NCBI GenBank assembly: GCA_902523455.1
Contig: CABYZG010000001.1
Coordinates: forward strand, 166,001-230,000
Length of the DNA stretch: 64,000 bases
Direction of reading: 5' to 3'
Source: an uncultured Pelagibacteraceae bacterium
GTDB lineage: Bacteria > Pseudomonadota > Alphaproteobacteria > Pelagibacterales > AG-422-B15
Part shown: positions 57,531-64,000 of the stretch, piece after piece
Layout of the letters: each line of letters starts with the position of its first letter
Numbering within the stretch: position 1 is the first letter of the stretch
Translations under genes and position numbers: made by a program
Notes under the pieces: model-generated
The model's database searches: none
The model's input: only the letters and a program-made list of their open reading frames with translations
Told to the model about the DNA's origin: nothing

Positions 57531-57607
57531 GCGTCCGTAGCTCAACTGGATAGAGCATCAGACTTCGGATCTGAGGGTTGAGGGTTCGAATCCTTCCGGG
57601 CGCACCA
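57531..57607 (+). tRNA. tRNA-Arg (TCG)
   Basis: A 77-base tRNA: acceptor GCGTCCG/CGGGCGC (one G-T), D arm GCTC...GAGC, anticodon stem TCAGA/TCTGA around loop CTTCGGA (anticodon TCG), T arm with GGTTCGAATCC, and encoded CCA. A TATAAT lies at 57519-57524, very close to the 5' end. The downstream oxygenase gene starts nine bases after the CCA. Confidence 0.93.
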
Positions 57608-57616
57608 GAAAAAATT

Positions 57617-58216
57617 ATGAAGATATATAAACCATTTGGACCAACAATAGGCAAAACAAAGCTCTCATCGAGAACAGTTACAAACTTAAACAAGTTTTCA
57701 GATCAAGTGTCAAAAAATAAGTCCTTATCTAAAAAGTATGATTATGATCATAGGCTCATAGGAAGTATGAAACAGCAGTTTAAAATACCAAATAAAATTT
57801 TAAAAGCTGGAATAGAAAAACAGATAATTAATTCAATAAAAGATTATTATAAGCAAACATTAAATATAAAAGTTAAGAAAATTAAAATTGAAAGGGCTTG
57901 GATAGTAAGTCAGTATGCTGGGGATTTTAATCCACCTCATTTACACAGAGGCAACATCAGTGGTGTGGGTTATTTAAAAATTCCCTCGTCTATACGATTA
58001 AATAAAGAAAAAGATTTAGCAGGTTTAATATCATTTTTTGATGGCCGTGTTTCTATGCCCAGGAACAGCCCTCCGCTAGTTAAGCACCGTGAAACATTTA
58101 AGCCTAAGGTAGGAGATTTGTATATTTTCCCTTCTTTTTTAATGCATGATGTCCACCCTTTTAGAGGCGATGGTGAGAGAAGGTGTTTTTCTTTTAATGC
58201 ATTCGTAGACGCTTAA
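57617..58216 (+). CDS. Putative 2OG-Fe(II) oxygenase (PF13759-like)
   Basis: 199 residues from the ATG at 57617. The motif FNPPHLHRGNISGVGYLKIP (His108/His110), a PKVGDLYIFPSFLMHDVHPF segment with the distal histidine and ERRCFSFN (Arg188) match the 2OG-FeII_Oxy_5 type, common in marine bacteria and T4-like marine phages. Substrate unknown. It sits directly behind a tRNA gene, a frequent entry point for foreign DNA, but its base composition is native. Confidence 0.75.
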   Translation: MKIYKPFGPTIGKTKLSSRTVTNLNKFSDQVSKNKSLSKKYDYDHRLIGSMKQQFKIPNKILKAGIEKQIINSIKDYYKQTLNIKVKKIKIERAWIVSQYAGDFNPPHLHRGNISGVGYLKIPSSIRLNKEKDLAGLISFFDGRVSMPRNSPPLVKHRETFKPKVGDLYIFPSFLMHDVHPFRGDGERRCFSFNAFVDA

Positions 58217-58852
58217 TTAATGTTTCTTGTTAAAATTTTTTAATTCTTTATTAATTAATTTTTTAGACAAAGAACCTTCGCGTATAATGTTTATTTGATT
58301 ATTTTTAGTTTCAACTAAAGTTGACTCTTTAAAGCTCATTTTACCTTTTTTTTCGATTGCATAAGCAACATCTTTTGATTTTATTATTCCTAATTGATTT
58401 AAAGATTTTATATTTATTTCTCCATGAATATTAGCGCTTGTAGTTGCGAGTGGCTTTTGAATGTACTCGAGAATTTTCATAACATCTTTATTTTTTGGAA
58501 TACGTATACCTACCTTAGACAATCTTTTATCCCCATTGTAAAACTTTTTTCCTTTCTTTTTTAATATCAAAGTAAGTGGTCCAGGCCAATATTTTGATGC
58601 CAAATATTCTTCAAAGGGTGAAAATATTGCAAGCTTTTTAGCTTCAGCAATTGAATGAGTAAACAGAATTAGAGGAAATCTTTTGGGTCTTTTTTTAACC
58701 TTAAATATATTTTCAACGCCTTGAAAACTCTTTGCATCAGCTGCAATACCATAAACGGTATCTGTTGGGATTACTATAGTTTTTCCTATGAGTAGACTTC
58801 TAGTTATAATTTTAATATTATTTGAATTTAGATTTATTATTTTAGATTTCAT
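58217..58852 (-). CDS. tsaC: L-threonylcarbamoyladenylate synthase (Sua5/YciO/TsaC)
   Basis: 211 residues from the ATG at 58852; a longer upstream reading overlaps the divergent deacetylase gene. TIVIPTDTVYGIAADA, KVKKRPKRFPLILF and PLATTSANIHGE are the family signatures. It makes threonylcarbamoyl-AMP for the t6A modification of ANN-decoding tRNAs. The short Sua5 C-terminal domain is missing, so it is the TsaC form. Its start codon and the next gene's start are only three bases apart. Confidence 0.9.
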   Translation of the reverse strand: MKSKIINLNSNNIKIITRSLLIGKTIVIPTDTVYGIAADAKSFQGVENIFKVKKRPKRFPLILFTHSIAEAKKLAIFSPFEEYLASKYWPGPLTLILKKKGKKFYNGDKRLSKVGIRIPKNKDVMKILEYIQKPLATTSANIHGEINIKSLNQLGIIKSKDVAYAIEKKGKMSFKESTLVETKNNQINIIREGSLSKKLINKELKNFNKKH

Positions 58853-58855
58853 TAA

Positions 58856-59791
58856 ATGACTCAAACACAAATATATTTCGATGATAGTTTTAAAAATCAT
58901 GTATCTTCTCTCGATTATCCAGAGAGAACTGATCGGGTAAAAAATATCATCGATTTAATAAATAATGAAGAATTTAAAAATATATCAATAATTAAACCGA
59001 ATAAGGTAGATTACTCTCATATTTATGAAGCACATGATAAAAGATTTGTAGATGAAACTCTTGATCGTTTTCCAAAAGATGAACAGATAGTTTTTCTGGA
59101 TCAAGAAACACCTGTATCTCGTGGTTCTTTTGAGGCAACATTAAAAGCTGCAGGCGCTGGCATAGACGCAGCAGATAAAGTTATAAATAAAAAATGTATG
59201 AATGCGTTCTGTATTGTAAGGCCGCCAGGCCATCATGCATGTTATGACCGTTCAATGGGTTTTTGTGTATTTAATAATGTAGCTATATCTGCAAAGTACT
59301 TGATTAATAGGTATGGTTTAGAAAATATTGCCATTATTGACTTTGATGTTCATCATGGAAACGGAACGCAAGATATATTCTATGAAAATTCTAAGGTACA
59401 TTATTATTCAACTCATCAATATCCATTGTATCCTGGAACAGGCGATACAAATGAAAAGGGAGTAGGCAATATTGTTAATGTACCTCTTCAAGCGGGAACA
59501 AATTCATCTCAATATCAATCGGCATTTGATGAGATGATTATAAAAAAATTACATGATCAAAAACCAGATTTTTTAATTTTATCAGCGGGTTTCGATGCTC
59601 ACAAAAAAGACCCATTGGCATCGCTAGAACTTTTAGAAAATGATTTTAAATTGATTACACAAAAGTTGATGAGTATCGCAGATAAATATTGTGATAATCG
59701 AATTATTTCTATGCTTGAAGGTGGATATGATATACAAGCTTTAGAAAATTCAATGATTACCCATATAAGAGAGTTACAAAATAATGACTAA
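58856..59791 (+). CDS. Histone-deacetylase-family amidohydrolase
   Basis: 311 residues of the arginase/HDAC fold. RPPGHHACYDRSMGFCVFNN supplies the active-site His pair, IDFDVHHGNGTQDIF the zinc ligands, and LSAGFDAH and EGGYD complete the site. Bacterial members deacetylate polyamines or small amides; AcuC-like acetoin-linked roles and acetylpolyamine hydrolase are the options. Overlaps xseB by eight bases. Confidence 0.9.
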   Translation: MTQTQIYFDDSFKNHVSSLDYPERTDRVKNIIDLINNEEFKNISIIKPNKVDYSHIYEAHDKRFVDETLDRFPKDEQIVFLDQETPVSRGSFEATLKAAGAGIDAADKVINKKCMNAFCIVRPPGHHACYDRSMGFCVFNNVAISAKYLINRYGLENIAIIDFDVHHGNGTQDIFYENSKVHYYSTHQYPLYPGTGDTNEKGVGNIVNVPLQAGTNSSQYQSAFDEMIIKKLHDQKPDFLILSAGFDAHKKDPLASLELLENDFKLITQKLMSIADKYCDNRIISMLEGGYDIQALENSMITHIRELQNND

Positions 59792-60017
59792 AATACCTGA
59801 TGACATAAAAAAACTTTCTTTTGAAAAAGCTATGGAAGAACTATCTGAGATTGTAGAAAATTTAGAGAGTGGAAACATTGATCTTGAAAAGTCTATTGAG
59901 TATTATACGCGTGGATCGCAATTAAGAGCCCATTGCCAACAAAAATTAGACGATGCAGTTTTAAAACTTGAGGAAATCAAAGTGCTGCCAGATGGTAAAA
60001 TATCTAAAAAAAAGTAA
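59784..60017 (+). CDS. xseB: Exodeoxyribonuclease VII small subunit
   Basis: 77 residues. LSFEKAMEELSEIVENLESG followed by NIDLEKSIEYYTRGSQLRAH is the XseB signature; a helical protein that binds several copies to XseA. It lies between the deacetylase and ispA genes with no gap; xseB-ispA is a widespread pair. Confidence 0.95.
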   Translation: MTKIPDDIKKLSFEKAMEELSEIVENLESGNIDLEKSIEYYTRGSQLRAHCQQKLDDAVLKLEEIKVLPDGKISKKK

Positions 60018-60836
60018 ATGAAACATCAAATCATAAATAACGATTTGAAAAAATTTACCATTAAATTCAATAAATTTTTAAAAAAAAAACTTAGTAAAGA
60101 TAAAAATCTATTAAATCAAGCTATCCTGTATTCAATTAATACAGGAGGTAAAAGATTCAGACCATATCTAGTATATATTTTTGGTAAAGAATTGAATTTA
60201 TCAAACAGTGTTATTTTTAATTTAGCTTCAGCAATTGAGATGTTACATAATTATTCTCTTGTGCATGATGATTTACCTTCTATGGACAACGATCAATTTA
60301 GAAGAGGAAAAAAAACAACACACTATAAATTCAATGAATATACTGCCATTCTCGCAGGATGTGCTTTATTGACAAAAGCATATCAAATTTTATCTAGTAG
60401 TTCTTTTAAAATATCAGATAAGAAAAAAACAAAGCTGATTGAAGTAATGAGCAAAGTTTCAGGTGAAAAAGGACTTCTTTTAGGGCAATACTATGATTTG
60501 AGTTTAAAATCACCTACTGTAAGTGGGAGATTAGAATTAAACAAATTAAAAACTGCAAAATTAATGTCTTATTGCTGTCAAGCAGTTGCAATTTGTGCAA
60601 ATAAAAATAAGAGTGTCGAAGTAAGTATGAAAAAAATTGGAGAGTACATCGGAGAAATTTTTCAAATCAATGATGACATTGCAGATTTTCCAAGAATGTC
60701 TAAGGTAAATACTGAGATTTTACTAAATTACAAAAAAAAACTAGCTGAAAAGACGTTAAAGAATTTGAAGAAAATTAAATTAAAGAAAAAAAAGACTTTG
60801 TTGCTTATTGATTTTTTAGTTGATCTAAAAGTTTAG
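60018..60836 (+). CDS. ispA: Farnesyl/geranyl diphosphate synthase (IspA)
   Basis: 272 residues, all-helical prenyl synthase. First aspartate-rich motif [10 protein letters not shown], second [18 protein letters not shown] and LILGQ-like [10 protein letters not shown] also fit. It makes C15 (or C20) diphosphate for ubiquinone and undecaprenyl chains. Somewhat shorter than the usual 290-300 residues, the tail ending in a lysine-rich helix. dxs, its frequent next neighbour, is absent; aroC is convergent with a four-base overlap. Confidence 0.9.
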   Translation: MKHQIINNDLKKFTIKFNKFLKKKLSKDKNLLNQAILYSINTGGKRFRPYLVYIFGKELNLSNSVIFNLASAIEMLHNYSLVHDDLPSMDNDQFRRGKKTTHYKFNEYTAILAGCALLTKAYQILSSSSFKISDKKKTKLIEVMSKVSGEKGLLLGQYYDLSLKSPTVSGRLELNKLKTAKLMSYCCQAVAICANKNKSVEVSMKKIGEYIGEIFQINDDIADFPRMSKVNTEILLNYKKKLAEKTLKNLKKIKLKKKKTLLLIDFLVDLKV

Positions 60837-61918
60837 CCACATTGCGCTCTATTGCGCAATATATGATCTGCTAAAACACACGCCATCATAGCTTCAGCAA
60901 TAGGGACAGCTCTCAAACCTACACATGGATCGTGACGACCTTTTGTTGAAATCGATGTGTTTTGAAATTTATTATTAATTGTTTTTTTTGCCTTCAAAAT
61001 TGATGACGTTGGTTTAATCGTTATTGATAAATTTAAATCCTGACCACTTGATATACCACCTAAGATTCCGCCAGAGTTATTAGAAGAAAAGATAATTTTT
61101 TTATTTTTATTAGCTCTTATTTCGTCGGAGTTTTCATCTCCTGATAATTCAACAGCCTCATTACCAGCTCCTATTTCAACACCTTTAACAGCGTTGATGC
61201 TCATCATTGCACCTGCAAGGTCAGCATCTAATTTACCATATACAGGTTCTCCAAGTCCGGCGGGAACATTTTTAGCATTTACTAATAATTTTGCACCCAA
61301 TGATGATCCTTTTTTTCTAATTTCATCTAGGTACTCTTCCCAAACTTTAACTATTTTTTTATCAGGACAGAAAAATGAATTTTTCTTTACGTCATTCCAA
61401 TTGAAATTTCTTTGATTAATTATGAGCTTTCCAACTTGTGTAACTGCACCTTGAATTAAAATATCTTTTTTTAATATATGTCCAATTACCTTTCTTGCGA
61501 CAGCACCAGCAGCTACTCTACTCGCAGTTTCTCTTGCGGAAGAACGACCTCCACCTCTATAATCTCTTATTCCATATTTCAAAAAATATGTTAGGTCAGC
61601 ATGTCCAGGTCTAAATTTATTTTTTATATCGCTGTAGTCTTTTGATTTCTGATCTTTGTTCCAAATTAACAGCATTATCGGAGTTCCAGTTGTCTTTCCC
61701 TCAAATACACCAGATAAAATTGAAACTTTATCATCTTCTCTTCTTTGTGTAACAAATCTATTTTTTCCTGGCTTTCTCATATCTAAATATTTCTGAATAT
61801 CTTTTTCCTTAAGTGGTATTAGAGGAGGACAACCATCAATTACACATCCAATAGCTTCCCCATGAGATTCCCCCCATGTTGTAAATCGAAAATTTTTTCC
61901 AAAAGTATTAAATGACAT
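60833..61918 (-). CDS. aroC: Chorismate synthase
   Basis: 361 residues. Starts [20 protein letters not shown], then [14 protein letters not shown] with [21 protein letters not shown], and ends with [20 protein letters not shown], all family signatures. It is FMN-dependent and makes chorismate from EPSP. Ten bases downstream of ispB. Confidence 0.97.
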   Translation of the reverse strand: MSFNTFGKNFRFTTWGESHGEAIGCVIDGCPPLIPLKEKDIQKYLDMRKPGKNRFVTQRREDDKVSILSGVFEGKTTGTPIMLLIWNKDQKSKDYSDIKNKFRPGHADLTYFLKYGIRDYRGGGRSSARETASRVAAGAVARKVIGHILKKDILIQGAVTQVGKLIINQRNFNWNDVKKNSFFCPDKKIVKVWEEYLDEIRKKGSSLGAKLLVNAKNVPAGLGEPVYGKLDADLAGAMMSINAVKGVEIGAGNEAVELSGDENSDEIRANKNKKIIFSSNNSGGILGGISSGQDLNLSITIKPTSSILKAKKTINNKFQNTSISTKGRHDPCVGLRAVPIAEAMMACVLADHILRNRAQCG

Positions 61919-61927
61919 ATTTATTTT

Positions 61928-62908
61928 TTATTTGTCTCTGATTATTAAATGATCCACCAATTCATCAAGATACACTTTATATTTATTTCCTTCAAATTTA
62001 TTAATATTAGTTTTAGCTTTTTCTGCGTATTTTCTAACAAATTCGATTGAACTCTTATAAGTATTAGTTTTCTTCATTAGATTTAGAAGTACTGCCAGAT
62101 CTTTTTTACTTCTTTTTCTCTTAAAAAAGAGTTTGGCTATAATTTTTTTTGACTTTTTGTCAGATTTTTTGAAACAATGAATGACTGGATATGTTACTTT
62201 ACCCTCAAAAAAATCTTTACCAGTACTTTTTCCCATTTTGCTCGATTCACCAAAATAATCTAATACGTCGTCAGATAATTGAAAGGCCATGCCAAAATTA
62301 AAACCAAAATCATTAAATATTTTTTGAGTTTTTTTGTTTTGGTCAGTAATGATGGTTGGCAAGAAACAAGATATCCTAAAAAGCTCAGCAGTTTTGGCAT
62401 CTATGATAGATAAATATTTCTTTTCTGTTAAGTTAACATTTTGATTGTTACCTACGTCCTGTATTTGTCCTCTCGCTAAAACGAGTGACGTTTGGGATAA
62501 TATCTCTAGTAACTTCAGTGATTTATTTTTTACCATTAGCTTAAAAGCTCTACTTAAAAGGTAATCTCCAACTAAAACACTTACTTTATTTCCCCATATT
62601 TGATTTGCGCTTATTTTTCCTCTTCTGATCTTTCCTGTATCAATTACATCATCATGCAACAAAGTAGCGTTATGAATAAACTCTATGCAGACAGCAAGTG
62701 TTACATCTGCGTTACCTTTGTAATTTAGCATTTTTGATATAAGTAAAGTTAAAAGTGGCCTTATTTTTTTTCCTTTGGCTTTAATGAGATGGCCTGCTGT
62801 TAATGTAATTAATTTTTCTTCATCCTTTATGTTCTTACTGATTTCTCTTTCAACTCTCTTTAGAGAGCTTTTAAGTAAATTCGATAATGATTTTACTGGG
62901 GTATTCAC
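61928..62908 (-). CDS. ispB: Long-chain polyprenyl diphosphate synthase (ubiquinone side chain)
   Basis: 326 residues. First motif LLHDDVIDTGKIRRG, second QLSDDVLDYFG, with GKKIRPLLTLL near the N-terminus. No bulky residue blocks chain growth just before the first motif (HNATLLHDD), fitting an octa- or decaprenyl product. It partners the short-chain ispA product made 1 kb away. Confidence 0.9.
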   Translation of the reverse strand: MNTPVKSLSNLLKSSLKRVEREISKNIKDEEKLITLTAGHLIKAKGKKIRPLLTLLISKMLNYKGNADVTLAVCIEFIHNATLLHDDVIDTGKIRRGKISANQIWGNKVSVLVGDYLLSRAFKLMVKNKSLKLLEILSQTSLVLARGQIQDVGNNQNVNLTEKKYLSIIDAKTAELFRISCFLPTIITDQNKKTQKIFNDFGFNFGMAFQLSDDVLDYFGESSKMGKSTGKDFFEGKVTYPVIHCFKKSDKKSKKIIAKLFFKRKRSKKDLAVLLNLMKKTNTYKSSIEFVRKYAEKAKTNINKFEGNKYKVYLDELVDHLIIRDK

Positions 62909-63000
62909 TTATTAATTATGATTTTGTTTTATATTTAGATGTACTTATAATATAGTCTCATATAATTAAAAGTTATTGATTTCAGGCAAAAATTAAAAAA

Positions 63001-63807
63001 ATGAGCTTAATATCCTCTAAAATAAGAATAAATATAGTTGGCTTGCGAGGTGTTATTGGAGATCTCGGTAGATTTCAAAAGGGCCTTACACTTGAGAATT
63101 GTGCCGCTGTTCTTGAGAAAGCTTTTAGCTTTAAAAAGCCATCTGTCGTAGTCATTAAGATCAACTCACCAGGTGGGTCACCGGTACAATCTGAATTGAT
63201 ATACAATCGTATAAGAAATTTATCAAAGAAAAACAATGTAAAAGTGATTACGATCGCGGAGGATGTTGCTGCCTCAGGAGGTTATATGCTGATGTGTGCA
63301 GGAGATACCTTAATCGCCAATAAAAGTTCTATAGTCGGATCAATAGGTGTGATCAGTGCCTCTTTTGGATTCAAAAAATTAATAGATAAACTAGGCATTA
63401 AAAGGAGAGTTTTTACAAAAGGAGATAGAAAATCGTTTCTCGATCCATTTGAAGAAGTTTCTAAAAAAGACATAGATAAGCTGATCAATGTTCAGAATAG
63501 CATATTTGAAAATTTCAAAGATTTAGTATCAAAAAATAGAAAAAAGAAAATAGACCCAAAAAAAGTTTTTAATGGGGAGTTTTGGACAGGCGAACAAGCA
63601 AAAAAACTCGGTTTAGTAGATTCTAATGAAGAACTAAATTCATACATTGAAAAACATTATGGAAAAAAATTAAAGATTAGGAACATAGAAGAAAAAAAAT
63701 CATTCATTAAAAATATTTTAAATAATCAGATTTCAAATAACGATATTGTTGACCGGCTTACAGAAGCTCTAAGGGAAAATTCTTTCTGGAGTCGATATGG
63801 CCTCTAA
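63001..63807 (+). CDS. S49-family serine peptidase (SohB/SppA-like)
   Basis: 268 residues. [19 protein letters not shown], the nucleophile loop [14 protein letters not shown] with Ser92, SIVGSIGVI and the general-base Lys144 in [10 protein letters not shown] form the Ser-Lys dyad of signal-peptide peptidases. No evident membrane helix, so it is a compact single-domain form. It overlaps the glycyl-tRNA synthetase start by 11 bases. Confidence 0.88.
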   Translation: MSLISSKIRINIVGLRGVIGDLGRFQKGLTLENCAAVLEKAFSFKKPSVVVIKINSPGGSPVQSELIYNRIRNLSKKNNVKVITIAEDVAASGGYMLMCAGDTLIANKSSIVGSIGVISASFGFKKLIDKLGIKRRVFTKGDRKSFLDPFEEVSKKDIDKLINVQNSIFENFKDLVSKNRKKKIDPKKVFNGEFWTGEQAKKLGLVDSNEELNSYIEKHYGKKLKIRNIEEKKSFIKNILNNQISNNDIVDRLTEALRENSFWSRYGL

Positions 63808-64000
63808 AAACATGGAAGACCTCGTTTCATTATGTAAAAGACGAGGGTTTATTTTTCAATCAAGTGAAATTTATGGTGGCTTGCAAGGAATATATGACTA
63901 TGGTCCACTTGGAGTAGAATTAAAAAATAACCTTAAATCCTCTTGGTGGAAATCAATGATCTATGATCGAGATGACGTAGAAGGGCTTGATGCATCAATT
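63797..64000 (+). CDS. glyS: Glycyl-tRNA synthetase, dimeric (alpha2) type, N-terminal part
   Basis: 68 residues are inside the window before the right edge. [20 protein letters not shown] followed by [19 protein letters not shown] matches the eukaryote/Gram-positive-like dimeric GlyRS, not the bacterial alpha2beta2 type. Class II core motifs lie beyond the edge. It charges tRNA-Gly. Translationally coupled to the S49 peptidase gene. Confidence 0.9.
   Translation, partial: MASKNMEDLVSLCKRRGFIFQSSEIYGGLQGIYDYGPLGVELKNNLKSSWWKSMIYDRDDVEGLDASI

Noticed and set aside
57508..57693. Longer form of the cupin gene reaching through tRNA-Arg
   Set aside because: The extension is the reverse strand of the tRNA and of the 2OG oxygenase start; the ATG at 57507 is clean.

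Overview
The window is a gene-dense, strongly AT-rich stretch of a bacterial chromosome. The gene set points to a free-living marine alphaproteobacterium with a streamlined genome: a transhydrogenase split as pntAA-pntAB-pntB, a TrcR (DUF1013) cell-cycle regulator, the tiny aa3-type cytochrome oxidase subunit IV, a DUF4164-zapA pair, a tkt-gap-pgk-fba operon, and many genes for marine osmolytes (carnitine, glycine betaine, DMSP, probably a trimethylated phosphonate). Base composition and gene order suggest a SAR11-, HIMB59/AEGEAN-169- or SAR116-like lineage; I cannot choose between them from sequence alone. Intergenic gaps are short, neighbouring genes often share stop/start bases, and no IS element, prophage or CRISPR array is visible.

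Layout. 0-8.2 kb: partial AlkA-type glycosylase, SCP2 protein, HisN-type phosphatase, exported DUF1329 protein, tRNA-Val, rpmJ, two hydrolases, and the coxIV-pntAA-pntAB-pntB group facing rpsU. 8.2-19.3 kb, mostly minus strand: purE-purK, trcR, a quinone oxidoreductase, hsp20, rpmE, then tkt-gap-pgk-fba-efp-suhB. 19.4-34.5 kb, plus strand: DUF4164-zapA-5FCL-ymdB-yebC, a PD-(D/E)XK nuclease where ruvCAB usually lies, tolQRAB-pal-cpoB, tilS, ftsH, folP, glmM, purA. 34.5-36.7 kb: rpoH and rluD (minus) and a DUF6476-like gene.

36.7-55.4 kb is a metabolic island for methylated amines and sulfonium compounds: choline dehydrogenase, a proline/betaine-type ABC importer, a dimethylglycine dehydrogenase-like protein, betaine-homocysteine methyltransferase, the DMSP lyase DddP, a gamma-butyrobetaine dioxygenase, carnitine dehydrogenase, a beta-keto acid cleavage enzyme, an aldehyde dehydrogenase, acetoacetyl-CoA synthetase, and a dioxygenase/HD-oxygenase pair resembling TmpA/TmpB. 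Together they suggest that choline, gamma-butyrobetaine/carnitine and a trimethylaminoethyl phosphonate all converge on glycine betaine, which is stepwise demethylated, while the acetoacetate by-product is re-activated with CoA. dddP stands out with about 50-60% GC in sampled lines against about 20-30% around it, so it looks recently acquired and dropped into the carnitine operon.

55.4-64 kb: an alternative FabH-like synthase, a 38-residue lipoprotein, a GIY-YIG protein, a cupin-like protein, tRNA-Arg, a 2OG-Fe(II) oxygenase, tsaC, an HDAC-family deacetylase, xseB-ispA, aroC, ispB, an S49 peptidase and the start of a dimeric-type glycyl-tRNA synthetase gene.

Most notable: the transferred dddP, the TmpAB-like pair, an rpsU gene whose only plausible start is ATA behind a perfect Shine-Dalgarno, the nuclease in the ruvC slot, and several perfect palindromes and hairpins at regulatory positions.
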